In this document: positions 1-7,188 of the stretch, one piece after another
How the letters are laid out: each line of letters begins with the position of its first letter
How positions within the stretch are numbered: the stretch's first letter is position 1
Assembly (NCBI GenBank): GCA_964639255.1
Contig: CAZXDP010000017.1
Coordinates: forward strand, 1 to 45,566
Source: NZQO01 sp964639255
GTDB lineage: Bacteria; Bacteroidota; Bacteroidia; Flavobacteriales; Flavobacteriaceae
Direction: 5' to 3'
DNA: 45,566 nt
Position numbers and translations under genes: made by a program
The notes under the pieces: generated by a model
What the model was told of the DNA's origin: nothing
What the model saw: the letters and a program-made list of their open reading frames with translations, nothing else
Database searches by the model: none

Positions 1-854
1 TAAAGATTTTCCTTACGGCCTTTGCCATTATAGATGATATTGGAGCTATTCTGGTTATAGCCCTTTTCTATAGCCACGAGATTCACTTTCTGTACTTGGG
101 CATTGCCTTCGCCATCCTACTGTTTCTTACGTTTTTAATGTTCAAGAAATTCCATTCAAAATATATATTGTTGCTTAGTTCTATCGCTATTTGGATTCTC
201 TTTTTAAAATCTGGCATCCACCCAACCATAGCGGGTGTGCTCATCGCCATGGTCATCCCTGCCTCGCGAAGTGTTGATCTGGATAATTTTTTCGAGGAAA
301 TAAGGAAAAGTGTCAATTTCTTCAGAAAAACAGAATCACGTCGAGTTATACTTACCGACAGCCAACAAGAAGCGGTAGACCAAATCAATGTGATTACCGA
401 TAGGGTACAATCGCCTATGCAACAATTGGAGCACGGTCTTAGTGGCTGGGTCACCATTGTAATTATGCCCATTTTTGCATTGGCCAATGCGGGCATTACC
501 ATAGACCTCGATTCCCTTGGCCAAACCCAGCTTATCTCCCAAATTGCCATCGCATTGGTGGTGGGTAAAGTAGTGGGTGTAACCGGGTTTAGCTGGCTTG
601 CCTATAAGTTAAAAATTGCCACGCTGCCTACCGGATTGGGCTTTAGGGAAATTTTTGGCGTAAGTTTTCTAGGTGGTGTAGGCTTTACCATGGCCCTTTT
701 TATAGCAGAATTGGCATTTCGGGACCATGCGTTGCTCACCACTTCCAAGATTGGCATCTTAGTAGGAACCTTGGTGGCGGGAGTTACAGGGTATTATATA
801 CTAAATTATCAGCTAAAAAAGAAAGCGGCCGAAAAGGCCTCGGTGCCCAATTAG
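1..854 (+). CDS. nhaA: Na+/H+ antiporter NhaA (5' end missing)
   Basis: This is the C-terminal 283 residues of an NhaA-type sodium/proton antiporter, an inner-membrane protein that exports Na+ in exchange for H+ and serves in salt and pH homeostasis. The frame is open from base 3 at the window edge, so the N-terminal helices lie upstream. The first visible residues contain the hallmark helix-V motif AIIDDIGA; its two aspartates (bases 33-38) match the ion-binding Asp pair of the family. Several hydrophobic helices follow, then the usual cytoplasmic linker and the SPMQQLEHGLSGWV / FALANAGI segment, and the glycine-rich FLGGVGFTMALFI helix near the end. The protein ends in a short basic tail. 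Family assignment is secure; regulation cannot be seen because the start is outside the window. Confidence 0.96.
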   Translation, partial: KIFLTAFAIIDDIGAILVIALFYSHEIHFLYLGIAFAILLFLTFLMFKKFHSKYILLLSSIAIWILFLKSGIHPTIAGVLIAMVIPASRSVDLDNFFEEIRKSVNFFRKTESRRVILTDSQQEAVDQINVITDRVQSPMQQLEHGLSGWVTIVIMPIFALANAGITIDLDSLGQTQLISQIAIALVVGKVVGVTGFSWLAYKLKIATLPTGLGFREIFGVSFLGGVGFTMALFIAELAFRDHALLTTSKIGILVGTLVAGVTGYYILNYQLKKKAAEKASVPN

Positions 855-864
855 CTTTTCTGAA

Positions 865-994
865 ATGATACACTATTCGCAAGCCCAGACTGAAGGGGAG
901 CTGCTGCAAATTTTAGAACTTCAGCAGAAGAATCTTCCTACCGCACTTTCTTCTGAAGAAAAAAGCAAGGATTACGAAAGAAGATTTTGATTGA
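865..994 (+). pseudogene. GNAT acetyltransferase remnant (N-terminal fragment)
   Basis: An ATG at 865 opens a 41-residue frame beginning MIHYSQAQTEGELLQILELQ that stops at 988-990. It aligns from its first residue with the intact GNAT protein at 6220 (shared pattern I..., EL.QIL.LQ..NLP). The agreement breaks at a run of six A residues near 957-963. Removing one A restores a frame reading ITKEDFD, matching VTVKHDYD of the intact copy, before a stop at 992-994. The remaining about 140 residues of the domain are absent. I read this as a decayed gene: one homopolymer frameshift plus loss of the 3' part. A functional 41-residue peptide is possible but unlikely. Confidence 0.72.
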
Positions 995-1011
995 ACTGTT
1001 TAATCTTCAGT

Positions 1012-1205
1012 ATAAAGGTAAATCTAGACAAAGTTTGGGCCGAACGACACGTGAAAAGCAAAGAATTGGCAGAACTAATTTCGATAACAAAGGCGAACTT
1101 ATCCATCTTAAGGCAAGGTTAGGCAAAGTCTATGTGATGTCACCCTTAGAAACTATTTGCGCGGCATTTCGCTGCCAGCCAGGGGGTTTAATAAAGCACT
1201 TGTGA
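1012..1205 (+). pseudogene. XRE/Cro-type (YozG-like) HTH regulator remnant
   Basis: Two adjoining frames together spell a small helix-turn-helix regulator of about 65 residues. Bases 1012-1122 read IKVNLDKVWAERHVKSKELA and then ELISITKANLSILRQG before a TAG; this is the typical N-terminal HTH of the Cro/XRE YozG-like group. The C-terminal part, LETICAAFRCQPGGLIKHL (about 1143-1205), is in another frame and matches the usual ...LE.ICKAL.CQPGDILEY ending. A stop codon and a frameshift separate the halves, and no convincing start is present. Intact members are DNA-binding autoregulators, often next to a DUF2975 membrane gene, which is not seen here. A 72-codon open frame from 987 covers only the second half in register and is not a real gene. 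Confidence 0.75.
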
Positions 1206-1260
1206 GAAACTCCTTGAAATTATTTTCTTACACGATACGAATCTTCGGCTATGTTAAAAT

Positions 1261-1292
1261 GAAAAGGTCGACTTAATAAGGCCGACCTTTTC
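1261..1292 (-). terminator. Hairpin terminator of the M36 protease gene
   Basis: The arms gaaaaggtcg (1261-1270) and cgaccttttc (1283-1292) form a 10-bp stem with a 12-base loop just past the stop of the leftward protease gene. The A-rich arm gives a U-rich end in the leftward transcript. It could also end rightward transcription coming from the pseudogene region. Confidence 0.7.
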
Positions 1293-1317
1293 AAAAAGAA
1301 TATTCAAAGTTCAATTA

Positions 1318-4300
1318 TTATTCAATAATTAGTTTCTTGATAGTTGAATGTTCTTTGCTAGAGATGATTACCATATACATTCCATTAGCAAGTGAGGTTG
1401 CATCAATTTCAATTTCTTGTAGTGAACCATCAAATTGTTTATCCAAAACATTTTGTCCCAAAATATTATAAACCAAAATGTTCTCTATACCTACCTCTGT
1501 TGAAGAAACATAAAAGGACCCAGTTGCCGGGCTGGGATATAGGCTGATATCTTCAAAAAATGGCTCTTCAATAGAAAGCAAACATACATTTTGTGGATCA
1601 TTGATTGTAACCGTTACCAAACAGGTTTCCGTATTTGAATTTTCATCGGTCGCTGTTATGGTAATTAAAACCTCGTTCGACACTGCTAAATCAGAACAAT
1701 CCAATGTAGTTCGTGAAAGGGTAACTGTTGGCTCAGTATCACAGTTGTCCGTTACAGGGCTATTCAACAGATCATCTATAGTAACAACCGCTGTTCCTGA
1801 TGCATCCAGGGTTACCTCGAAAGTTGACTTACAGTCTAATGTTGGTGCCAACGTATCTGCAACCGTTACAGTGGCTTGACATTGAGTTGTATTGCCCGAT
1901 CCGTCAGTTGCTGTTACGGTCACAATATTTTCTCCTATATCAGAACATCCAAATGTATCTTGAGAGACCTCAAACGTAAGTGGCTCTCCTGAACAGTTAT
2001 CCACCGGCACGGCAGATGAAAGCATTAGCGCCTTAACGTCCGGAAATAATCCTGAAGGCTGGACAATCAAACTTGTTTCTTGTGTAGTTAAATTTACAGT
2101 GTATAGTATGTCGCACCCAGTTGTAGCCGAACAGATAATAGTATCATTACCGATGTATTCCACAGCCTGTGCGGAGCAATCATTCCTATTCCCAGGTGTA
2201 AAAAAGTCAAATAATTCGGTTACGATACCTGAATCAGTATCAATTTCATAAATAGTCACTGGTCCATTATTCTGTGTGTATAGGAGCTTGTCAGTGTCCA
2301 GATTATAGCCCAAACCTACCGAACCTCCCGTGGGAACTGTTGTAAAGGGCGACATCGTATCTGTATCTATATCATAGATGTTTATCTCTCCACTTTGGAA
2401 GAGGACGAATAAACGACCATCATTAGAGAACGCCATGCTCTGAGCATTAGTTGAACCATCTACAGATTGCAGCTCGGTTATAAGAACGGGAGGTGATGTT
2501 GGATCCTCCAAATCAAGCTGGAATAAGTTTCTGGGAGAAGATGAGGTAATTGCTCCAACATAATATACAATACCTGTGCCCGGATCACGATCTAGCGCAA
2601 AGTTTCGGTTGCTGCCTGTGGAATACCCATAATTCGAATCTACCGTAATTCCACCGTTTGTCACATCATAATCAAAACGTGCTATACTATTGTTTGAATC
2701 AAATGGATTGAGGGCATAAAACGTGGAAACCCCACTACCTGCACCAGCTCCAATTCCCAACAATTGCTCCCAGCTTATCGTGGCGGTACCGTTTTCATCT
2801 AAAAACACTGTGGTATCTTCGCATTGAATCTCTGGAATAGCAGACTGTACTTCAACAGAAATTGTTTCACTACCTGTAGTTCCGCAAGAGTTACCTCCAG
2901 TATACGTTATGTCATGAACACCTACCCCTGCCACTTCTGGGTTGAACGTAAATGTTTGCCCGTCACCGTTATCGATTACTCCAAGACCAGAGTATGTTCC
3001 CCCTTCGGGAAGTCCGCCCCCAAGCATGGTGAATGAATCTTGGTCCACACAAAACTCACTCGCTCCATCTAAAGCAAAAGTAACTTCAAGATTAGACTCT
3101 ACTGTTACAATTGCAGTACAGCTGGCGGAATTACCCATACTGTCAGTTGCAGTAGCAGTCACGGTGTTTTCACCCAGATTTGAGCAGTCAAAAGAATCAA
3201 TATCCAGGGTTACGGTTACCGGATTTCCACAATTGTCTGGGAAAGATCCAGTATTTGGCACAAAGGCTACAAAATCATTCGCAATTGCAAACGTTTGACT
3301 GTTTCTTCCTGGAACCGCGATACCGTCAGTTCCAAATTCATTTTCAATACCTTGCGTCATAGGCGATCCTTCTACATCGGTACTGTGAATTTCAATACGA
3401 TTGGAGTTTTCAAAAAGCTTGACTTGAGTGGTCACTTTCGCTGTATTATTACAGCAAAAGGGGATGGCATCAAAGTCCATAACCAAAATCCTGTTTGGAG
3501 CTGATCCAATTGTTGAATATCTAACCTCACCATTACCTGGAGGGTAAAGGTCGTCCCAAGCAAAGGCAATCATGTTATTAATTCCATCGTTTGCTGGAAT
3601 ATTTCCTCCACTGCAACATCCAGATCCTGATGAGGTATTTCCAAACACCAAAAATCCGTTAGAAGATATCTTGAATGTAGAATAGGTATTCCCATAGAAA
3701 ACAAAATCGAACCCAATTGGCAAGTCTGTTGAAACATCATCATCGGAAAGGAATACTTCAGTTCCTGTTCCGGAAATATCTTCAGGATTAAATGTACCGG
3801 ATTGGTCAAGGGTATAACCATCACTTGGCAAAAAATTTGTCACCACATCTTGGGGAACAATGGTTGCTTGCCCGCCAGCGTCTAAGCTAATGGTAATATC
3901 TTGGCAGATTATTTCAGGAAATTCAGATTTCACCTCAATTTCAGAAGTAGCTGTGTCTCCCCCACCACACGTTGAGGTTGCAACAAAAGTAATTGTATGC
4001 AGTCCAATTCCGGCGATCGCAGGGTCGAATGTATAGGTAATTCCATCACCATTATCAGTAACTCCTGGCCCGGAATATACGCCTCCTGCTGGCGATCCTC
4101 CATCTAATGTAACTGGTGAATCAACCACACAAAATGGTTCAGCAGGCGTAGCTAACGTTGTTGATGGAGTGTCAAAGGCTTCTGTACCATCTGTTCTACT
4201 GTGAGAAGAACCCTGATCAGCACTAAAACCCAATCCTCTTTTTGCAAATGCATCCCAAATAATACATTGGTTGGCACCACCGTATAGGGCCATATCGGCA

Positions 4301-6018
4301 GCGAGTATAGCGTCTCGACCATCAACGAAACCGGGATTACAAGGCTGTAGTTTTAACCCTTCTGTCACTAATGCAACTGCGATGTTATTTCCTCCATTCC
4401 CGTTGTAAATATCAGGATCAAAACCATGCGCATCAATAAGCCCCCAAGTAAGTTCCCAAAGCATTGCTGCCCAAGTAGAACCTAATGGATGTGGGCCGAA
4501 AGTTCCTTTTATGTAATCGTACGTTCGTGGGTCCACAGACATGTCTGTAGAATACGGGAAATCTCTAATTCCTGGGCCATTGGGGTCTTGCTCGAACAAC
4601 CAATTTCCAACCGGTACGGGATCCGTTCCTGTGTCTCCTGGCTGAATTGTAAACACGGTACCATACCAATCACTCCATCCTTCACCCATTTGCTCATCGT
4701 TAAACAGACAGTCTGTATTCGACCCACCACCGGTAAGCCTATTGGATATTCCGTGACCATATTCGTGAACGATAACCAAATTATCAAAATCCCCATCACG
4801 GCTTCCACAGGTGTACATTTGCATACGAGGTTGGAAACCATCTGGTGGCGTTGCAAAGTTTGCGTTACAAGAACCCGAGTTGTCTTGGGCTTCGGCATTT
4901 ACTGCGTCGCCTGGAACACCACCATTACCATAATTATTTTGCTGGAAATTACCACTCGCCTCATCAAAGCCATTAAGATATAAGATATCGTGAATTATAT
5001 TGTTCCAGTAAAAAAGGTTGGTAATTGCAGCTTCTTCAGATTGAACAGCTCCGTAAACCGGGTCGAAAGGAAAGTCGAAAACCAAGTTAGCACCACCATC
5101 TGGTTGAAATCCTGGATTATCTCCATCTTCATAAGCATTCACGTTGTTTCCTCGGGTTACGGTAAAATCTGCTCCTACAGCACCATCAACATCATGCCAA
5201 CCAAAAGGGGAGGCCTCAACAATGCTTGGGTCAATTTCTACAGATCTTCCTCCGTCGTGTGGACTAGTAAAAGGAATAGGAAAAACATTGTATTCAGGCG
5301 CCATAGCAGTAGAAAAGGATGTCGAAACAACATTTTCCATTTTATTCACACGGTGAAGCATAGTACTATGGTCATGTTCGTGCTTGATTGTACACGTTAC
5401 AGTCCAGTTATTTTGCTCCATAATTTTACCAGTGCTGGCATCTACTATAAAATTGAACCAATCACTATCGGCAACCTCATTAATTGAAAGTTCCCAAGCA
5501 GCCACCAATTTGCCTTTGGGTAACGCTTTATATACCAATTTTACCGGAATATTATTTCTTGATATCCCCGCAGGCGTGAACAATTTTTCGTTCTTATCCA
5601 AATCGGCAGAAGGGATTGAAGCCAATTGAGATTTAACGGTATAACCCATTGTATTGGCAACCTTGTAAATCGCTTCCCTTGCACCAAAGCTTGGTGTGGC
5701 TACTCTAACACGCTCGTGCAAATCATTTAAAAATTTTAAGTTCGCTTTAATGTTGCGACCATTTTTGATATGAATACTGCTTTCGGTACCAATAATTTCA
5801 ATACCGTTATACACCTGTCTAAAATAAATGTGGGTAATGCCACTTTTAGAACTAACGTGACGGTCTGTAATTATGTAATTCGCAATATCAGTGGCTTTTA
5901 AAACCTGCTGTTGCACTTTTCCGAGAAGGAATCTATCTATTTCAGAAGATCTTTCTTGACCAAAAGAAAATACTGAAACAAATATAAAGAATGCGGCTAC
6001 AAATGTATTTTTGCACAT
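1318..6018 (-). CDS. Secreted M36 (fungalysin-type) metalloprotease with adhesin-like domains and T9SS sorting domain
   Basis: A 1566-residue secreted zinc endopeptidase. A signal peptide (MCKNTFVAAFFIFVSVFSFGQ) is followed by an FTP/propeptide region (about 40-200) and the M36 catalytic domain (about 240-620). The latter has HEYGH at 418-422 (zinc ligands His418 and His422, catalytic Glu419) and the third ligand Glu446 in GEGWSDW. Downstream come: a Gly-rich PKD-like repeat (about 628-700), a nidogen-like beta domain (about 731-960; 'FYGNTYSTFKISSNGFL'), a second copy of the PKD-like repeat (about 976-1060), a propeller-like segment (about 1099-1333), HYR-type repeats with CSDIGENIVTVTATD motifs (about 1340-1480) and a T9SS type A sorting domain (about 1488-1566; 'LYPSPATG', 'NGMYMVIIS', 'KKLIIE'). 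It should be exported by the T9SS and then anchored or released, degrading external protein. A paralogue lies at 43599. Catalytic part certain; domain names between it and the sorting domain are my reading. Confidence 0.93.
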   Translation of the reverse strand: MCKNTFVAAFFIFVSVFSFGQERSSEIDRFLLGKVQQQVLKATDIANYIITDRHVSSKSGITHIYFRQVYNGIEIIGTESSIHIKNGRNIKANLKFLNDLHERVRVATPSFGAREAIYKVANTMGYTVKSQLASIPSADLDKNEKLFTPAGISRNNIPVKLVYKALPKGKLVAAWELSINEVADSDWFNFIVDASTGKIMEQNNWTVTCTIKHEHDHSTMLHRVNKMENVVSTSFSTAMAPEYNVFPIPFTSPHDGGRSVEIDPSIVEASPFGWHDVDGAVGADFTVTRGNNVNAYEDGDNPGFQPDGGANLVFDFPFDPVYGAVQSEEAAITNLFYWNNIIHDILYLNGFDEASGNFQQNNYGNGGVPGDAVNAEAQDNSGSCNANFATPPDGFQPRMQMYTCGSRDGDFDNLVIVHEYGHGISNRLTGGGSNTDCLFNDEQMGEGWSDWYGTVFTIQPGDTGTDPVPVGNWLFEQDPNGPGIRDFPYSTDMSVDPRTYDYIKGTFGPHPLGSTWAAMLWELTWGLIDAHGFDPDIYNGNGGNNIAVALVTEGLKLQPCNPGFVDGRDAILAADMALYGGANQCIIWDAFAKRGLGFSADQGSSHSRTDGTEAFDTPSTTLATPAEPFCVVDSPVTLDGGSPAGGVYSGPGVTDNGDGITYTFDPAIAGIGLHTITFVATSTCGGGDTATSEIEVKSEFPEIICQDITISLDAGGQATIVPQDVVTNFLPSDGYTLDQSGTFNPEDISGTGTEVFLSDDDVSTDLPIGFDFVFYGNTYSTFKISSNGFLVFGNTSSGSGCCSGGNIPANDGINNMIAFAWDDLYPPGNGEVRYSTIGSAPNRILVMDFDAIPFCCNNTAKVTTQVKLFENSNRIEIHSTDVEGSPMTQGIENEFGTDGIAVPGRNSQTFAIANDFVAFVPNTGSFPDNCGNPVTVTLDIDSFDCSNLGENTVTATATDSMGNSASCTAIVTVESNLEVTFALDGASEFCVDQDSFTMLGGGLPEGGTYSGLGVIDNGDGQTFTFNPEVAGVGVHDITYTGGNSCGTTGSETISVEVQSAIPEIQCEDTTVFLDENGTATISWEQLLGIGAGAGSGVSTFYALNPFDSNNSIARFDYDVTNGGITVDSNYGYSTGSNRNFALDRDPGTGIVYYVGAITSSSPRNLFQLDLEDPTSPPVLITELQSVDGSTNAQSMAFSNDGRLFVLFQSGEINIYDIDTDTMSPFTTVPTGGSVGLGYNLDTDKLLYTQNNGPVTIYEIDTDSGIVTELFDFFTPGNRNDCSAQAVEYIGNDTIICSATTGCDILYTVNLTTQETSLIVQPSGLFPDVKALMLSSAVPVDNCSGEPLTFEVSQDTFGCSDIGENIVTVTATDGSGNTTQCQATVTVADTLAPTLDCKSTFEVTLDASGTAVVTIDDLLNSPVTDNCDTEPTVTLSRTTLDCSDLAVSNEVLITITATDENSNTETCLVTVTINDPQNVCLLSIEEPFFEDISLYPSPATGSFYVSSTEVGIENILVYNILGQNVLDKQFDGSLQEIEIDATSLANGMYMVIISSKEHSTIKKLIIE

Positions 6019-6177
6019 AAGATATGGGTTAATTAAACTATTTTTTGACTTCGAAAAATGAATACAAAATCATAAGAATTTCGAAGGCCGCAAGATGCTA
6101 ATTTTATTTTGTAAAACCTTAATGTTTTGTTAAAAAAATTTTAGGCCCATCTGACATTTGTAAGAAAAGGTTTGTTC

Positions 6178-6185
6178 CAAATATA
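6178..6185 (-). promoter_or_regulatory. Possible -7 element upstream of the M36 protease
   Basis: CAAATATA on the plus strand reads TATATTTG leftward, a perfect TAnnTTTG element. It lies about 160 bases before the protease start. No clear TTTG -33 element is visible at the expected spacing. The region 6019-6219 otherwise holds only AT-rich non-coding sequence. Confidence 0.35.
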
Positions 6186-6219
6186 AGTAGGTGGTATTCT
6201 TATTTAAACAACTAAGATT

Positions 6220-6774
6220 TTGATTGATTTTTGCTTAAGCTCAACCGACGATGAACTGCATCAAATCCTGAAGTTGCAGCGTGAGAATCTTCCACAACAT
6301 ATTTCAGCAAATGAAGCACTCCAAGAAGGCTTCGTGACCGTAAAACATGATTACGACCTATTGAAGGCAATGCAGGATAGATGCCAACATATCTTGGCGA
6401 AAGATGGCAATATTATAGCAGGCTATGCTTTGAGCATGCATCCCGATTTCGGAAATGATATTGAAGTTTTGAGGCCCATGTTCGCTGAAATAGACTCCGC
6501 TATGAAAAACCCTTCGACTGCGCTCAAGCTGAAAGGGGACGCTTACATTGTCATGGGGCAGATATGCGTTGACAAGGCTTACCGCAGGCAGGGAATTTTT
6601 AGAAAGCTCTACGAAAAAATGAAGGAAGCATACCTTACAGAATACTCGGCGATTATTACCGAAGTGGATGTTAAAAACAATCGCTCTCTACAAGCGCATT
6701 ATGCCGTAGGATTCAAAAGACTCTCAAGCTACCTGTCGGGAGGGCAACATTGGGAACTCATCTATTTGGAATAA
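6220..6774 (+). CDS. GNAT-family N-acetyltransferase
   Basis: A 184-residue acetyl-CoA-dependent acyltransferase of the GNAT fold; the substrate is unknown. The core is recognisable: beta-strand 4 'YIVMGQICVDKAYRRQGIF', whose R.QGI.RKLY part is the acetyl-CoA pyrophosphate loop, then 'TEVDVKNNRSLQAHYAVGFK', the usual N.RS...Y...GF end. The start is a TTG at 6220: an in-frame stop at 6205-6207 leaves no ATG upstream, and the TTG aligns exactly with the ATG of the related fragment at 865. The end overlaps the left edge of the terminator that serves atpC. Residues about 98-106 (PSTALKLKG) are encoded by a REP-like sequence, see the repeat at 6511. Stand-alone gene, convergent with atpC. Confidence 0.88.
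   Translation: MIDFCLSSTDDELHQILKLQRENLPQHISANEALQEGFVTVKHDYDLLKAMQDRCQHILAKDGNIIAGYALSMHPDFGNDIEVLRPMFAEIDSAMKNPSTALKLKGDAYIVMGQICVDKAYRRQGIFRKLYEKMKEAYLTEYSAIITEVDVKNNRSLQAHYAVGFKRLSSYLSGGQHWELIYLE
6511..6536. repeat. REP-like sequence inside the GNAT coding region
   Basis: A stretch beginning CCTTCGACTGCGCTCA and ending AGCTGAAAGG resembles the short repeat 'CTTCGACTGCGCTCAG...' that I know as common in intergenic DNA of Bacteroidota and other bacteria. Here it is in frame inside a gene. I saw no second copy in this window, so the call rests on recognition of the motif alone. Confidence 0.45.
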
Positions 6775-6808
6775 AAAAAGCCCGAACACGACTGGGTCGC
6801 GTTCGGGC
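6772..6808 (-). terminator. Intrinsic terminator of atpD-atpC
   Basis: The arms gcccgaac (6780-6787) and gttcgggc (6801-6808) form a GC-rich stem. Leftward, the hairpin is followed at once by seven Ts (from aaaaaaa at 6773-6779), a textbook intrinsic terminator 26 bases past the atpC stop. Its T-tract overlaps the stop codon region of the convergent GNAT gene. Confidence 0.88.
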
Positions 6809-6833
6809 GCTAAACTGGTATGGCTCCCCTTGC

Positions 6834-7109
6834 CTAATCGGCGAGTACGATAGCCTTATTGTTGTTCATTTCCAAGGTGCCGCTTTTTATTTCGAGCACC
6901 CACTTGTCGCCTTCTTTCTTGAATTTATTCTCAAAACCTTCGGCTATGGTTGGGTTTCCGGAAAATTTTACCTTTCCCTCGACCAATAGCGAAACGATAG
7001 GCGCGTGGTTATTCAGCATTTGGAATTCACCTTCCACACCGGGTACGGTAAGCGATTCGATTTCTCCACTCACCAAGGATGCTTCAGGGGTAACTATTTC
7101 TAAATACAT
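6834..7109 (-). CDS. atpC: ATP synthase F1 subunit epsilon
   Basis: A 91-residue epsilon subunit of the F1 ATPase, part of the central stalk that couples the rotating c-ring to the catalytic head. The N-terminal beta-sandwich signature MYLEIVTPEASLVSGEIESL and 'VPGVEGEFQMLNNHAPIVSLL' is clear. At 91 residues it is short: the C-terminal two-helix regulatory domain found in E. coli epsilon (about 138 residues) is missing, as is usual in Flavobacteriia, so inhibition by the extended epsilon helix should not operate. It follows atpD by 79 bases in the same direction and ends at a strong terminator. Confidence 0.95.
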   Translation of the reverse strand: MYLEIVTPEASLVSGEIESLTVPGVEGEFQMLNNHAPIVSLLVEGKVKFSGNPTIAEGFENKFKKEGDKWVLEIKSGTLEMNNNKAIVLAD

Positions 7110-7115
7110 ATCTTC

Positions 7116-7180
7116 GAATTATGAATTGAGAATTCAGAATTCAGAATCAGAAAATTCTTCATTCTGCCTTCATCATTCTA
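7116..7180. repeat. AT-rich gaattcagaat-type intergenic repeat between atpD and atpC
   Basis: The gap between atpD and atpC contains iterated units of the type 'gaattgagaattcagaatt' on one side and partly complementary 'attcttcattctg' units on the other. Such tracts of ATTCAGAATT words are often seen between flavobacterial genes. It may form a weak stem-loop in the atpDC transcript. No open frame is present. Confidence 0.5.
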
Positions 7181-7188
7181 CATTAGAA

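Noticed and set aside
987..1205. A 72-codon open frame read as an intact small gene
   Set aside because: Only its second half matches the XRE regulator; the first half is out of register with the HTH, which lies in another frame.
4489..4983. Long open frames antisense to the M36 protease gene (also at 4990-5487 and 31604-32029)
   Set aside because: They are shadows of the real coding frame with no domain similarity, no start context and low-complexity composition.
7116..7180. Possible CRISPR-like or direct-repeat array between atpD and atpC
   Set aside because: Units are short, irregular and without spacers of constant length.
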